DNA of 40,265 nt from Frankia sp. AiPa1 (GCF_023243075.1 NZ_JALKFZ020000198.1:1-40265), one strand, 5' to 3'. Counted from the first letter of the stretch, positions 16,314 through 24,683 are shown. Program-made: numbers and translations. The notes: a model not told the origin generated them from the letters alone.

Positions 16314-16330
16314 CTTCCGCTGAGCGGAAG
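16314..16330. promoter_or_regulatory. PcaR-type operator between the pcaR pseudogene and pcaH
   Basis: CTTCCGCTGAGCGGAAG is a perfect palindrome with 8-bp arms around one G. It sits about 10 bases from the pseudogene start and 45 bases before pcaH (measured from the TTCC...GGAA core). The same element, with one change, precedes intact pcaR at 24668-24682. IclR regulators of protocatechuate and hydroxybenzoate genes bind such dyads, so PcaR encoded at the other locus probably acts here. Confidence 0.75.
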
Positions 16331-16374
16331 CAAACAGGTTGGTGGTCGGCCGACTCGCTTCTACGCTGCGTCCC

Positions 16375-17151
16375 ATGAGTGGTCCCGCCGCACCGACGCT
16401 CGGATCGCAGACCGTGATCAGCTCGGAGATCGCAGCCATCGCCGCCGGCTACCAGGAGACGGAGGGGGAGGAGAACCAGCCGCGTCTTGACTACCCGCCG
16501 TATCGAAGCACTGTGCTGCGGCATCCCACCCATGTCCCGATCGAGGTCGACCCGGAGGCGATCGAGCGCTCGGCCCCCTGCTTCGGCGACCGCGATGTCG
16601 ACCCGCTGGACGCCGACCTGACGATCGGTCATCCGGGTGAGCCGATCGGCGAGCGGATCCTCGTTACTGGCCGGGTGGTCGACGGCGACGGCCGGCCGGT
16701 CCGGGGGCAGCTGGTCGAGATCTGGCAGGCGAATGCCGCCGGGCGGTACGTACACCGGCGTGACCAGCATCCGGCGCCCCTCGACCCGAATTTCACGGGC
16801 GCCGGACGGTGCCTGACCGACCAGGAGGGCGGGTACAGGTTCCAGACGATCAAGCCGGGCCCGTACCCCTGGCGCAATCACCACAACGCCTGGCGCCCGG
16901 CGCACATTCACTTCTCGGTGTTCGGCACCTGCTTCACCCAGCGCCTGGTCACGCAGATGTACTTTCCGGGGGATCCGCTCTTCGCGTTCGATCCGATCTA
17001 CCAGTCGGTCGTGGACCAGCGGGCTCGCGACCGGCTGGTCGCGACCTACGACCACGACCTGACCAGCCATGAGTGGGCCATCGGCTACCGGTGGGATATC
17101 GTTCTCACCGGCAGCCGGCGGACCCTTCCCGAGTCCGAGGACGCGAGATGA
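16375..17151 (+). CDS. pcaH: Protocatechuate 3,4-dioxygenase beta subunit
   Basis: A 258-residue intradiol dioxygenase subunit. The four iron(III) ligands are visible: Tyr125 (AAGRYVHR), Tyr164 (KPGPYPW), His177 and His179 (RPAHIHFS). With PcaG it opens protocatechuate between the two hydroxyls to 3-carboxy-cis,cis-muconate in the cytoplasm. The start is ATG 16375; a longer in-frame start at 16339 would come only nine bases after the operator and is not favoured. It is the first gene of a tightly overlapping operon (pcaG begins at ATGA). A broken second copy of its 5' half is at 24382-24622. Confidence 0.96.
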   Translation: MSGPAAPTLGSQTVISSEIAAIAAGYQETEGEENQPRLDYPPYRSTVLRHPTHVPIEVDPEAIERSAPCFGDRDVDPLDADLTIGHPGEPIGERILVTGRVVDGDGRPVRGQLVEIWQANAAGRYVHRRDQHPAPLDPNFTGAGRCLTDQEGGYRFQTIKPGPYPWRNHHNAWRPAHIHFSVFGTCFTQRLVTQMYFPGDPLFAFDPIYQSVVDQRARDRLVATYDHDLTSHEWAIGYRWDIVLTGSRRTLPESEDAR

Positions 17152-17702
17152 CGCTGCTCGCGACCCCGGGCCAGACCGTCGGCCCGTTCTTCCATTACGG
17201 CCTCCCCTATGAGGGAGACCGCGATCTGGTGCCGCCGGGCAGCCCGGGTTCGGTCGCGCTGCGCGGGCAGGTGTTCGACGGGGCGGGCGGCGGGGTACAG
17301 GACGCGCTCGTGGAGATCTGGCAGACCCGTCCGGACGGCACCGTCGCGCACAGCCCCGGCTCGTTGCGCCGCGACGGGTGGGCGTTCACCGGTTTCGGGC
17401 GGGCGTCCACCGGGCGGGACGGCCAGTACGCGTTCAGCACCCTCGTGCCTGGACCGTCCGAACCTGGCAAGGCGGCGTTCTTCGCCGTCACGGTCTTCGC
17501 GCGGGGTCTGCTGCACCGGCTGTTCACCCGCGCCTACGTGCCCGGCGATGGCGCCGAGCTGGCTGCCGACCCGCTGCTGTCCTCGTTGCCGGCGGAGCGC
17601 CGGCAAACTCTGATCGCGGCGCGCGGTGAGCGGGGCTTCGTGTTCGACATCCACCTGCAGGGAGCACGGGAGACCGTCTTTCTTCGGTTCCCGGGTCATT
17701 GA
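17148..17702 (+). CDS. pcaG: Protocatechuate 3,4-dioxygenase alpha subunit
   Basis: A 184-residue intradiol dioxygenase alpha subunit, beginning 'TLLATPGQTVGPFFHYGLPY', the family's typical opening. 'DALVEIWQTRPDG' and 'RASTGRDGQYAFSTLVPGP' match the alpha-subunit fold; it lacks the iron ligands, as expected. ATG 17148 overlaps the pcaH stop. Alpha and beta subunits assemble as (alpha-beta-Fe)n. pcaB starts three bases after its stop. Confidence 0.95.
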   Translation: MTLLATPGQTVGPFFHYGLPYEGDRDLVPPGSPGSVALRGQVFDGAGGGVQDALVEIWQTRPDGTVAHSPGSLRRDGWAFTGFGRASTGRDGQYAFSTLVPGPSEPGKAAFFAVTVFARGLLHRLFTRAYVPGDGAELAADPLLSSLPAERRQTLIAARGERGFVFDIHLQGARETVFLRFPGH

Positions 17703-17705
17703 CCT

Positions 17706-18932
17706 GTGGGTGATCTCTTCTGGCCGGGTGACGAGCGGGCCGGCGACCTCGCCAGTGAGGTGGCGTGGCTGGCGGCGATGGTGCGGGTCGAGCAGGCGTG
17801 GCTCGACGCGCTCGCACGGGCGGGGATAGCTCCGGGCACCGTCGACCTGACCGGGCTCGTCGGGCCTGATGACCTGGCCGAGGTGGCCCGCGCGGCCGAG
17901 GGCGCCGGCAACCCGGTGCCGACCCTCGTGGCGCTGTGGCGCGGCCGGTCCGCCGGACCGGCCGCCAGCTGGGTGCATCGTGGCCTGACCAGCCAGGACG
18001 TGATCGACACGAGCCTCGTCCTGCTGCTGCGCGACGTCCTCGAACGGGTGCGCCGGGAGCTGCATAACCAAGTCACCTCGCTCGTGGTCCTGGCCCAGGC
18101 CCATCGCGGCACGCTGATCGCCGGGCGGACGCTGACCCAGCACGCCGTCCCGACCACCTTCGGCGCCAAAGCGGCCGGCTGGCTGACCGGAGTGCTGGAC
18201 GTGGCTGGGGCCCTCGATCGGCTGCCATGGCCGGCGCAGTTCGGGGGCGCGGCCGGGACACTGTCGGCCGCGGTCGAGCTGGCCAGACTGCGCGGCGTCG
18301 CGGACCCGGTCGCGGTGACCACCGCGGTCGTGGCGGATGCGGCGTCCGCGCTCGCCCTGCGAGCCGCACCTCCGTGGCACACCACCCGGACGACGTTCAC
18401 AGCAATCGCCGATGCGCTGGTCACTGGCACCGACGCCTGGGGGCGCATTGCCACGGACGTCGCCACCCTGTCCCGTCCGGAGATCGGCGAACTGGCGGAG
18501 CCAGCGGTCGACGGTCGTGGGGGGTCGTCGACCATGCCGCACAAGCGCAACCCGGTGCTGTCGGTGCTCATCCGACGCGCGGCGCTCACGGCGCCGGCGC
18601 TGGCCTCGACGCTGCACCTGGCTGCGGCTCTCGCCGGCGACGAGCGCCCGGATGGCGCCTGGCACGCGGAGTGGCAGACCCTGCGCGACCTCGCACGCCG
18701 CACCGTTGTCGCGGCGAGTCACACCAGCGAGCTGCTACGCGGACTGCGGGTCGACGACACCCGGATGCGGGCCACCGCCCGAGCCGGCTGGCCGGACCTC
18801 ACCGCGGAACGCCGCTCGATCGCCGCGTTCGTCGGGAAGGCGCCGCCCGACGACGACTACCTCGGTGCCGCCGACACGGTGATCACCGCCGTGCTCGCGC
18901 GAGCGAACGCCTACCTGGAGGCCAGACAATGA
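17706..18932 (+). CDS. pcaB: 3-carboxy-cis,cis-muconate cycloisomerase
   Basis: A 408-residue member of the fumarase/aspartase superfamily with the signature GSSTMPHKRNP at 273-283 and 'WVHRGLTSQDVIDT' (conserved His/Thr/Ser region) at 89-102. It cyclises 3-carboxymuconate to 4-carboxymuconolactone. The start is GTG 17706, three bases after the pcaG stop. It is shorter than proteobacterial PcaB forms of about 450 residues but complete. Its stop overlaps the start of pcaL. Confidence 0.93.
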   Translation: MGDLFWPGDERAGDLASEVAWLAAMVRVEQAWLDALARAGIAPGTVDLTGLVGPDDLAEVARAAEGAGNPVPTLVALWRGRSAGPAASWVHRGLTSQDVIDTSLVLLLRDVLERVRRELHNQVTSLVVLAQAHRGTLIAGRTLTQHAVPTTFGAKAAGWLTGVLDVAGALDRLPWPAQFGGAAGTLSAAVELARLRGVADPVAVTTAVVADAASALALRAAPPWHTTRTTFTAIADALVTGTDAWGRIATDVATLSRPEIGELAEPAVDGRGGSSTMPHKRNPVLSVLIRRAALTAPALASTLHLAAALAGDERPDGAWHAEWQTLRDLARRTVVAASHTSELLRGLRVDDTRMRATARAGWPDLTAERRSIAAFVGKAPPDDDYLGAADTVITAVLARANAYLEARQ

Positions 18933-20128
18933 CCGTCCCCCAGATCACTGGTGTCGAGCTCGCCGGCCGCCCCGACCTGCCCCTGCTGGTCGTAGGTCCG
19001 TCGCTGGGCACCTCGTCGACCGCGCTGTGGTCCAAGGTCGCCGGTGCACTCGGCGACAGTTTCCACGTCGTCGGCTGGGAGCTGCCCGGCCACGACGGCG
19101 CAGCCGTCGACGAGCCCTTCACGATCGCCGAGCTGGCCAGGGGTGTACTTCACTACGCGGAAGACGTGACGGCGGCTCGCGGCGACGGTGAGGCACGGTT
19201 CGCCTACGCCGGAGTCTCGCTTGGCGGCACAGTCGGCCTCGCTCTTGCGCTGGACGCGCCGGACCGGGTGCGTCACGCGGCGCTGCTGTGCACCGGCGCG
19301 AAGATCGGCGAGGCGGCGGCGTGGCGGGAACGGGCCGCGACCGTCCGTGCGTCCGGCTGCGCGGCGATGGTCACCGGCTCGGCGCGGCGCTGGTTCGCCC
19401 CCGGGTTCACCGACAGAGAACCGGACGTCGCCGCGCGGCTGCTGGGAGGCCTGGTCGAGGTCGACCCGGAGGGCTACGCGCAGGCGTGCGAGGCGCTGGC
19501 CGGGTTCGACGTCCGGGAACGGCTCGCCGCCATCGAGACGCCCGTCCTCGCGATCGCGGGAGCCCACGATGTCGTGACACCACCGGCAACGCTCGAACAG
19601 ATCGTCTCGAAGGTGCCGGACGGGCGGCTGGCGGTCCTCGACGACGTCGCGCACCTCGCCCCCGCGGAAGCTCCCCACCAGGTCGCCGACCTCCTTCGCG
19701 GCGCGCTGTCCACGCCGCCGCCCACGGAGGCGCCCACCATCACGGACGTTTACAACGCCGGCATGGCCGTGCGCCGCCAGGTGCTCGGCGACGCCCACGT
19801 CGACCGGGCGACCGCGGCGGCGACGAGCTTCACGGCCGAGTTCCAGGAGCTCATCACCCAGTACGCCTGGGGCACGATCTGGACCCGACCGGGCCTAGAC
19901 CGCCGCGGCCGCTCGATGATCACCCTCACGGCGCTCATCGCCCGCGGCCACCATGACGAGCTCGCGATGCACCTGCGCGCGGCGCTACGCAACGGGCTCA
20001 CGACCGACGAGATCAAGGAGGTCATCCTGCAGAGCGCGATCTACTGCGGCGTGCCCGAGGCCAACACCGCGTTCCGGATCGCCGCGCGGGTGCTCGCCGA
20101 GCAGGACGACACCGAGGACGGCCGATGA
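18929..20128 (+). CDS. pcaL: Fused 3-oxoadipate enol-lactonase / 4-carboxymuconolactone decarboxylase
   Basis: A 399-residue two-domain protein. Residues 1-260 are an alpha/beta hydrolase (PcaD part) with nucleophile Ser97 in GVSLGG, acid Asp214 (GAHDVVTP) and His242 (VAHLAP). Residues about 272-395 are the carboxymuconolactone decarboxylase (PcaC part), 'FQELITQYAWGTIWTRPGLD' and 'EVILQSAIYCGVPEAN'. The order of reactions is decarboxylase then lactonase, giving 3-oxoadipate. The fusion is typical of actinobacteria. ATGA overlaps join it to pcaB and pcaI. A short decayed copy of its 3' end is at 24263-24374. Confidence 0.95.
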   Translation: MTVPQITGVELAGRPDLPLLVVGPSLGTSSTALWSKVAGALGDSFHVVGWELPGHDGAAVDEPFTIAELARGVLHYAEDVTAARGDGEARFAYAGVSLGGTVGLALALDAPDRVRHAALLCTGAKIGEAAAWRERAATVRASGCAAMVTGSARRWFAPGFTDREPDVAARLLGGLVEVDPEGYAQACEALAGFDVRERLAAIETPVLAIAGAHDVVTPPATLEQIVSKVPDGRLAVLDDVAHLAPAEAPHQVADLLRGALSTPPPTEAPTITDVYNAGMAVRRQVLGDAHVDRATAAATSFTAEFQELITQYAWGTIWTRPGLDRRGRSMITLTALIARGHHDELAMHLRAALRNGLTTDEIKEVILQSAIYCGVPEANTAFRIAARVLAEQDDTEDGR

Positions 20129-20817
20129 GCCGCACGCTCGTGCTGGACACCGCCGACGAGGCGGTCGCCGGGATCGAGGACGGGTCCACGGTTCTGATCA
20201 GCGGATTCGGTCTGGCCGGCATGCCATTCGACCTCATCGACGCGCTGATCCGGCAGGGCGCGAAGGACCTCACCATCGTGTCGAACAACGCCGGCAACGG
20301 CGAGATCGGGCTCGCGGCGCTGCTTAAGGCCGGCCGGGTGCGCAAGGTGATCTGTTCGTTCCCTCGCCAGGCCGACTCCTATGTGTTCGACGGTCTCTAC
20401 CGTGCGGGCAAGCTCGCCCTGGAGGTCGTGCCGCAGGGAACCCTCGCCGAACGGCTCCGCGCCGCCGGCGCCGGGATCGGGGCGTTCTTCTGCCCAACCG
20501 GGGTGGGCACTCCGCTGGCCGAGGGCAAGGAGACCCGCGTCCTGGGTGACCGCACCTACGTGCTCGAGTACCCCATCGCGGGCGACGTCGCGCTGATCGG
20601 CGCCTTCAAGGGCGACACCCTCGGCAACCTCGTCTACCGCAAGACCGCCCGCAACTTCGGACCAGTCATGGCCACCGCGGCACGCACCGTCGTCGTCCAG
20701 GTCAACGAGGTCGTGCCCACTGGATCGCTCGACCCCGAAGCCGTGATCACCCCGGGCATCTACGTCGACCGGCTCGTCGCCGTCCCGGCCCGCCGGTACA
20801 TCGTCGAGGGAGCTTGA
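20125..20817 (+). CDS. pcaI: 3-oxoadipate CoA-transferase alpha subunit
   Basis: A 230-residue family I CoA-transferase subunit A, with the glycine-rich 'GSTVLISGFGLAGMPFDLI' near the N terminus, 'TIVSNNAGNGEIGL' and 'CSFPRQADSYVF'. It acts with PcaJ to move CoA from succinyl-CoA to 3-oxoadipate. ATG 20125 overlaps the pcaL stop; its own stop is shared with the start of pcaJ by one base. Confidence 0.95.
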   Translation: MSRTLVLDTADEAVAGIEDGSTVLISGFGLAGMPFDLIDALIRQGAKDLTIVSNNAGNGEIGLAALLKAGRVRKVICSFPRQADSYVFDGLYRAGKLALEVVPQGTLAERLRAAGAGIGAFFCPTGVGTPLAEGKETRVLGDRTYVLEYPIAGDVALIGAFKGDTLGNLVYRKTARNFGPVMATAARTVVVQVNEVVPTGSLDPEAVITPGIYVDRLVAVPARRYIVEGA

Positions 20818-21509
20818 TGGCAGTGAACAACAGCAGCCCGAAAGACCACTCTGCGACGATCGAGCACACCGGCCGAGGCCCGCTCACCGCCGATGAGCTG
20901 GCCGCACTGATCGCCAGGAACATTCCCGCGGGGTCCTACGTGAACCTCGGCATCGGCCAGCCCACCAGGGTCGCCGACCATCTTCACCCCTCCAGCGGCA
21001 TCGTCCTGCACACCGAGAACGGCATGCTCGGGATGGGTCCTGCCGCCGCCGGCGGGCAGGTCGACCCGGACCTCATCAACGCCGGCAAGCTGCCCGTCAC
21101 CGAACTGCCCGGCGCCGCCTACTTCCACCACGCCGACTCGTTCGCGATGATGCGCGGCGGCCACCTCGACGTCTGCGTGCTCGGCGCGTTCCAGGTATCC
21201 GTCACCGGCGACCTGGCCAACTGGCACACCGGCGAGCGGGACGCCATCCCCGCCGTCGGCGGCGCGATGGATCTGGCCATCGGCGCCAAGGACGTCTACG
21301 TGATGATGACGCTGTTCACCAAGGACGGCGCCCCGAAAGTCGTCCCAGCCTGCACGTACCCCCTCACCGGCGTCCGCTGCGTCACCCGCATCTACACCGA
21401 CCTCGCCGTCCTCGACGTCACACCTCACGGCCTCGTCGCGCGAGAGACCTTCGGCGCCTCCATCGCCGAGCTGCAGGCCCGCCTCAACATCACGATGGAC
21501 ACGCCATGA
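20817..21509 (+). CDS. pcaJ: 3-oxoadipate CoA-transferase beta subunit
   Basis: A 230-residue CoA-transferase subunit B. The catalytic Glu is in VLHTENGMLGMGP, followed by 'VTELPGAAYFHHADSFAMMRGGHLDV'. The ATG at 20817 (TTGATGG, overlapping the pcaI stop) is preferred to a TTG one codon earlier. It completes the transferase that makes 3-oxoadipyl-CoA for PcaF. The following pobA start overlaps its stop by ATGA. Confidence 0.95.
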   Translation: MAVNNSSPKDHSATIEHTGRGPLTADELAALIARNIPAGSYVNLGIGQPTRVADHLHPSSGIVLHTENGMLGMGPAAAGGQVDPDLINAGKLPVTELPGAAYFHHADSFAMMRGGHLDVCVLGAFQVSVTGDLANWHTGERDAIPAVGGAMDLAIGAKDVYVMMTLFTKDGAPKVVPACTYPLTGVRCVTRIYTDLAVLDVTPHGLVARETFGASIAELQARLNITMDTP

Positions 21510-22690
21510 CCACGATCGCCAGCACCACCCGCACCCAGGTCGCCATAGTCGGCGGCGGCCCCGCCGGCCTGATGGTCTCCCACCTGCTCCACCTCGCCGG
21601 GATCGACAGCATCGTGATCGACAACCGGGCCGTGCGCACCATCGAGACGACACACCGCGCCGGAATTCTGGAACGCGACAGCGTACGTCTTCTGGTCGAC
21701 TCGGGACTGGACCGCGTCCTGCGCGACGGCCACCGGCACGAGGGCATCTCGCTGCGCTTCCGTGGGCTCAGCCACCGGATCGACTTCGAGAACCTCGCGG
21801 GTGCCTCATGCTGGCTCTACCCCCAGACCGACATCTTCATCGACCTCCATCGCGCCCGCACCGCCGACGGCGCCGATCTGCGATTCGGCATCACCGACAC
21901 CGAGGTCGTCGACATCCTGAACGCTCCCCGGGTGCGCTACACCGACGCCACCGGTCACCGACACGAGATCGCCGCCGACCTGGTCGTCGGCGCGGACGGC
22001 TCCCGCAGCATCTGCCGAAGTCTGATTACCGGGGCGACGCAGTACTTCCGCGGATACCCCTACGCCTGGTTCGGCGTCCTCGTCCAGGCACCCCCGAGCG
22101 CCCCCGAGCTGATCTACACCCGGTCCCGCGACGGATTTGCGCTGATCAGTCAGCGCACCGAGTCCGTGCAGCGGATGTACTTCCAGTGCGACCCATCCGA
22201 GAATCCAGACGACTGGTCCGATGACCGGATCTGGAACGAGTTGCAGACCCGGCTCGCCGGCGAGGACGGCTTCCGTCTCAAGGAAGGGCCGGTCATCGAA
22301 CGGACCTTGCTGCCGTTCCGCAGTTTCGTCCAGACCCCGATGCGGCACGGCAGACTGGTCCTCGCTGGCGACGCCGCGCACACCGTGCCCCCGACCGGCG
22401 CGAAGGGCCTGAACCTCGCGCTCGCCGACGTTCGGCTGCTCGCGGACACCATCCAACAGGCATTGGCCAAGAATGACTACACCGTGCTGGAGCATTACAC
22501 AGCCCGGGCCCTCGACCGGGTATGGAAGGCGCAGCACTTCTCGTACTGGATGACGACCATGCTCCACCGCGCCGAAGACTCCAGCGAGTTCGACGAGCAG
22601 CGCCAGCTCGGCGAGCTCACCACCCTCGTCGCCTCGACGGCCGGATCCACCTACCTCGCCGAGGGATACACCGGCTGGCCCGGCCGTTGA
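21506..22690 (+). CDS. pobA: 4-hydroxybenzoate 3-monooxygenase
   Basis: A 394-residue flavin monooxygenase aligned along its whole length with Pseudomonas PobA. FAD-binding GGGPAG is at 16-21 and the second FAD motif is LAGDAAHTVPPTGAKGLNL. The substrate-site segment ELIYTRSRDGFALISQR keeps the Tyr, Ser and Arg that contact 4-hydroxybenzoate. The product is protocatechuate, feeding pcaH in the same operon. The helix that in Pseudomonas reads ERQTPDY, and sets NADPH use, is DNRAVRT here, so NADH use or mixed use is likely, as reported for actinobacterial enzymes. ATGA overlap with pcaJ makes it the last gene of the operon, ahead of strong hairpins. Confidence 0.95.
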   Translation: MTTIASTTRTQVAIVGGGPAGLMVSHLLHLAGIDSIVIDNRAVRTIETTHRAGILERDSVRLLVDSGLDRVLRDGHRHEGISLRFRGLSHRIDFENLAGASCWLYPQTDIFIDLHRARTADGADLRFGITDTEVVDILNAPRVRYTDATGHRHEIAADLVVGADGSRSICRSLITGATQYFRGYPYAWFGVLVQAPPSAPELIYTRSRDGFALISQRTESVQRMYFQCDPSENPDDWSDDRIWNELQTRLAGEDGFRLKEGPVIERTLLPFRSFVQTPMRHGRLVLAGDAAHTVPPTGAKGLNLALADVRLLADTIQQALAKNDYTVLEHYTARALDRVWKAQHFSYWMTTMLHRAEDSSEFDEQRQLGELTTLVASTAGSTYLAEGYTGWPGR

Positions 22691-22781
22691 CACATCCCTC
22701 TCTGCCGCCCAGTGGAGATGGTCAACGTGACGCCGAATGCGGCCTTGAGCGGGCCGCGGACCCTGACCAGGTCGTTCTCGT

Positions 22782-22824
22782 GCGGGCCCCGGTGACTTCA
22801 CCACGGTGAAGTCCGGGGCCCCGC
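22782..22824. terminator. Long hairpin after pobA (bidirectional terminator candidate)
   Basis: GACTTCACC-AC-GGTGAAGTC is a perfect 9-bp inner stem, extended on both sides by GCGGGCCCCGG / CCGGGGCCCCGC with a two-base slip, giving about 19 paired bases. It lies between convergent pobA and pcaF. No T-run follows, as is common in high-GC actinobacteria. Confidence 0.6.
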
Positions 22825-22871
22825 ACTTGGAGGATTAGATCGACTACGGCTACTGACCGTGGGGGTGGCCC

Positions 22872-22917
22872 GGTGACGTGGCCTCGGCCCCGTCGCCGGG
22901 ACCGAGGCCACGTCACC
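22872..22917. terminator. Second hairpin between convergent pobA and pcaF
   Basis: GGTGACGTGGCCTCGG (22872-22887) and its exact reverse complement (22902-22917) form a 16-bp perfect stem around a 14-base loop, extended by two more G-C pairs on the outside. With the hairpin at 22782-22824 it makes a double structure that should stop transcription from either side. Confidence 0.65.
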
Positions 22918-23007
22918 GGAGGACCGAAGGACGGGGTCGCCGGGACCGAGGGGCTCTTGTGTGGCTGTGAAGGTGGGAGTGTCCCTACGAAGCCACTTGT
23001 GCCGGTC

Positions 23008-24189
23008 TCACGCCGTCGCGGTGTTCTCCAGGACGACCGCGAGACCCTGGCCAACACCGATGCAGATCGCGGCGACCCCCCAGCGCTCACGGCGCTCACG
23101 CAGCACCTTGGCCAAGGTGCCCAGCACGCGCCCGCCGGAGGCGCCCAGCGGATGACCGATCGCGATCGCGCCGCCCCGAGTGTTGACGATCTCAGGGTCG
23201 ATCCCCCAGGCGTCAACGCAGATCAGCGACTGCACCGCGAACGCCTCGTTGAGCTCCACCGCGCCCACCCGCTCCCAGCCGATCCCGGCCCGCCGCAGCG
23301 CGATCGAGGCTGCCTCGACGGGCGCATAGCCGAACGACTGAGGCTCCAGCGCGTATGTGCCACGGCCGGCGATCCGGGCCAACGGCCCGCGTCCGATCGT
23401 CGCCGCGGCCTGCTCCGACCCGAGCAGAACGGCCGACGCGCCGTCGCTGAGAGGCGAGGCGTTGCCAGCCGTGATTGTCCCGTCGGGACGGAACGAAGGC
23501 CGGAGACCGGCGAGCTTCTCCGCCGTGGAGTCCGCCCGGATGCCCTCGTCCCGGACCAGGTCCACGCCCTCGACAGGGACGACCAGATCGTCGTAGAAAC
23601 CGTCCGCCCAGGCGGCAGCCGCGAGCCGGTGCGACCTGAGCGCGAAACCGTCCTGGCGCTCCCGGCTGACGCCGTGCCGGTCGCCAAGCTGCTCGTTGGC
23701 CTCGCCCAACGAGACCGTCCACTCCTGTGGCATCCGTGGGTTGACCAGCCGCCACCCGAGTGTCGTGGAGACCGCGGTGACGTCGGCTGCCGGGAAGGCG
23801 CGCGTCGGCTTCGGCAGAACCCACGGGGCACGGGTCATCGACTCCACACCGCCAACAAGTACGACGGCGGCGTCACCGGTGTCGATCTCACGGGAACCGA
23901 TCATCGCGGCGTCAAGCGAAGAGCCGCAGAGCCTGTTGACGGTGGTGCCCGGCACGCCGACGGGTAGCCCGGCAAGCAGAGCGGCCATCCGGCCGACGTT
24001 GCGGTTCTCCTCACCGGCGCCGTTCGCGTTGCCCCAGACGACCTCGTCGATCGCCTCGGGATCGAGGCCCGGAGCCTGCGCCAGTACCGCCCGCATGGCC
24101 CCGGCTGCCAGGTCGTCGGCGCGCACCCCGGCGAGCCCGCCGTTGAAGCGGCCGAAGGGCGTGCGGACTGCCGCGTAGACGAAGGTCAC
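23008..24189 (-). CDS. pcaF: 3-oxoadipyl-CoA thiolase (acetyl-CoA acyltransferase)
   Basis: A 393-residue thiolase. Nucleophile Cys88 (VNRLCGSS), His346 (GHPLGASG) and second Cys376 (CIGVGQG) are in place; the CIGVGQG ending is typical of PcaF rather than biosynthetic thiolases. It splits 3-oxoadipyl-CoA into succinyl-CoA and acetyl-CoA, the last pathway step. The start is GTG 24189 with GGAG nine bases upstream. It lies 73 bases behind a decayed pcaL end and pcaH start on the same strand, so it once closed a longer pca operon and may still be read from the PcaR-controlled promoter near 24670. It is the only pcaF in the window. Confidence 0.94.
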   Translation of the reverse strand: MTFVYAAVRTPFGRFNGGLAGVRADDLAAGAMRAVLAQAPGLDPEAIDEVVWGNANGAGEENRNVGRMAALLAGLPVGVPGTTVNRLCGSSLDAAMIGSREIDTGDAAVVLVGGVESMTRAPWVLPKPTRAFPAADVTAVSTTLGWRLVNPRMPQEWTVSLGEANEQLGDRHGVSRERQDGFALRSHRLAAAAWADGFYDDLVVPVEGVDLVRDEGIRADSTAEKLAGLRPSFRPDGTITAGNASPLSDGASAVLLGSEQAAATIGRGPLARIAGRGTYALEPQSFGYAPVEAASIALRRAGIGWERVGAVELNEAFAVQSLICVDAWGIDPEIVNTRGGAIAIGHPLGASGGRVLGTLAKVLRERRERWGVAAICIGVGQGLAVVLENTATA

Positions 24190-24262
24190 CGCTGCGAACT
24201 CCTGGCCTGGTCACGGGGCACCCTTGCCCTGGGCTCCCGGTCGGAGGCCACCTGGTCGACAA

Positions 24263-24374
24263 TCAAGACGTCGTCTCCTCGGCCGGAATCTCCGCGGTGA
24301 CGCGGAAGGCGGTGTTGGGCGTCCGGGACGCCACAGTAGATCGCGCTCCGCAGGATGACCTCCCTGATTTCATC
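24263..24374 (-). pseudogene. 3' remnant of a second pcaL (pcaC part)
   Basis: The minus strand reads DEIREVILRSAIYCGVPDA, matching PcaL residues 360-378 (DEIKEVILQSAIYCGVPEA), then after one extra C continues NTAFRVTAEIPAEE to a TGA at 24263-24265, matching the PcaL end (NTAFRIAARVLAEQ). One inserted base breaks the frame. It follows the pcaH fragment after seven bases, meaning everything from about pcaH codon 122 to pcaL codon 360 (including pcaG and pcaB) has been deleted from this copy. Confidence 0.85.
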
Positions 24375-24381
24375 GTGCTTA

Positions 24382-24622
24382 GCCGTCGCGCTTGGCCTGC
24401 CAGATCTCCACGAGCTGCCCGCGGACCGGCCGTCCCCCGCCGTCGGTGATCCGGCCGGTCACGACGATGCGCTCACCGATCGGCTCCCCGGCAGGGCCGA
24501 TCGGTGAGGCGGCTGGGTCTCCTCCGCACCCGAGTGCTGACTGTCGGCCCTGATGCCCGCGATCTCGGCGCTGATCACGGACTGCGGCTCCAGCCCGGGG
24601 CCGACGCGGGAGAGCTGCTCAT
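24382..24622 (-). pseudogene. 5' remnant of a second pcaH
   Basis: Starting at ATG 24622 the minus strand reads MSSSPAS, then with a frame change LEPQSVISAEIAGIRADS, matching pcaH LGSQTVISSEIAAIAAGY, then EETQPP. About 50 codons are missing, followed in another frame by GEPIGERIVVTGRITDGGGR and PVRGQLVEIWQA, matching pcaH 88-119. It ends at a TAA (24382). Two frame changes and an internal deletion make it dead. It diverges from intact pcaR across an operator. Confidence 0.87.
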
Positions 24623-24666
24623 GAGTCGGCAGCGTAGGACCGGCGCGTACGGAAGCACACATACCT

Positions 24667-24683
24667 TTTCCGCTCAGTGGAAG
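24667..24683. promoter_or_regulatory. PcaR-type operator upstream of pcaR
   Basis: TTCCGCTCAGTGGAA (24668-24682) is a 7-bp-arm dyad with one mismatched pair, the same element as at 16315-16329. It ends 10 bases before the pcaR ATG and is 45 bases from the ATG of the dead pcaH. Bound PcaR here would autoregulate and could also affect transcription toward pcaF. Confidence 0.72.

Noticed and set aside
17085..18722. 545-codon open frame on the - strand
   Set aside because: Antisense to pcaG and pcaB; low-complexity Arg/Gly/Asp sequence with no family pattern.
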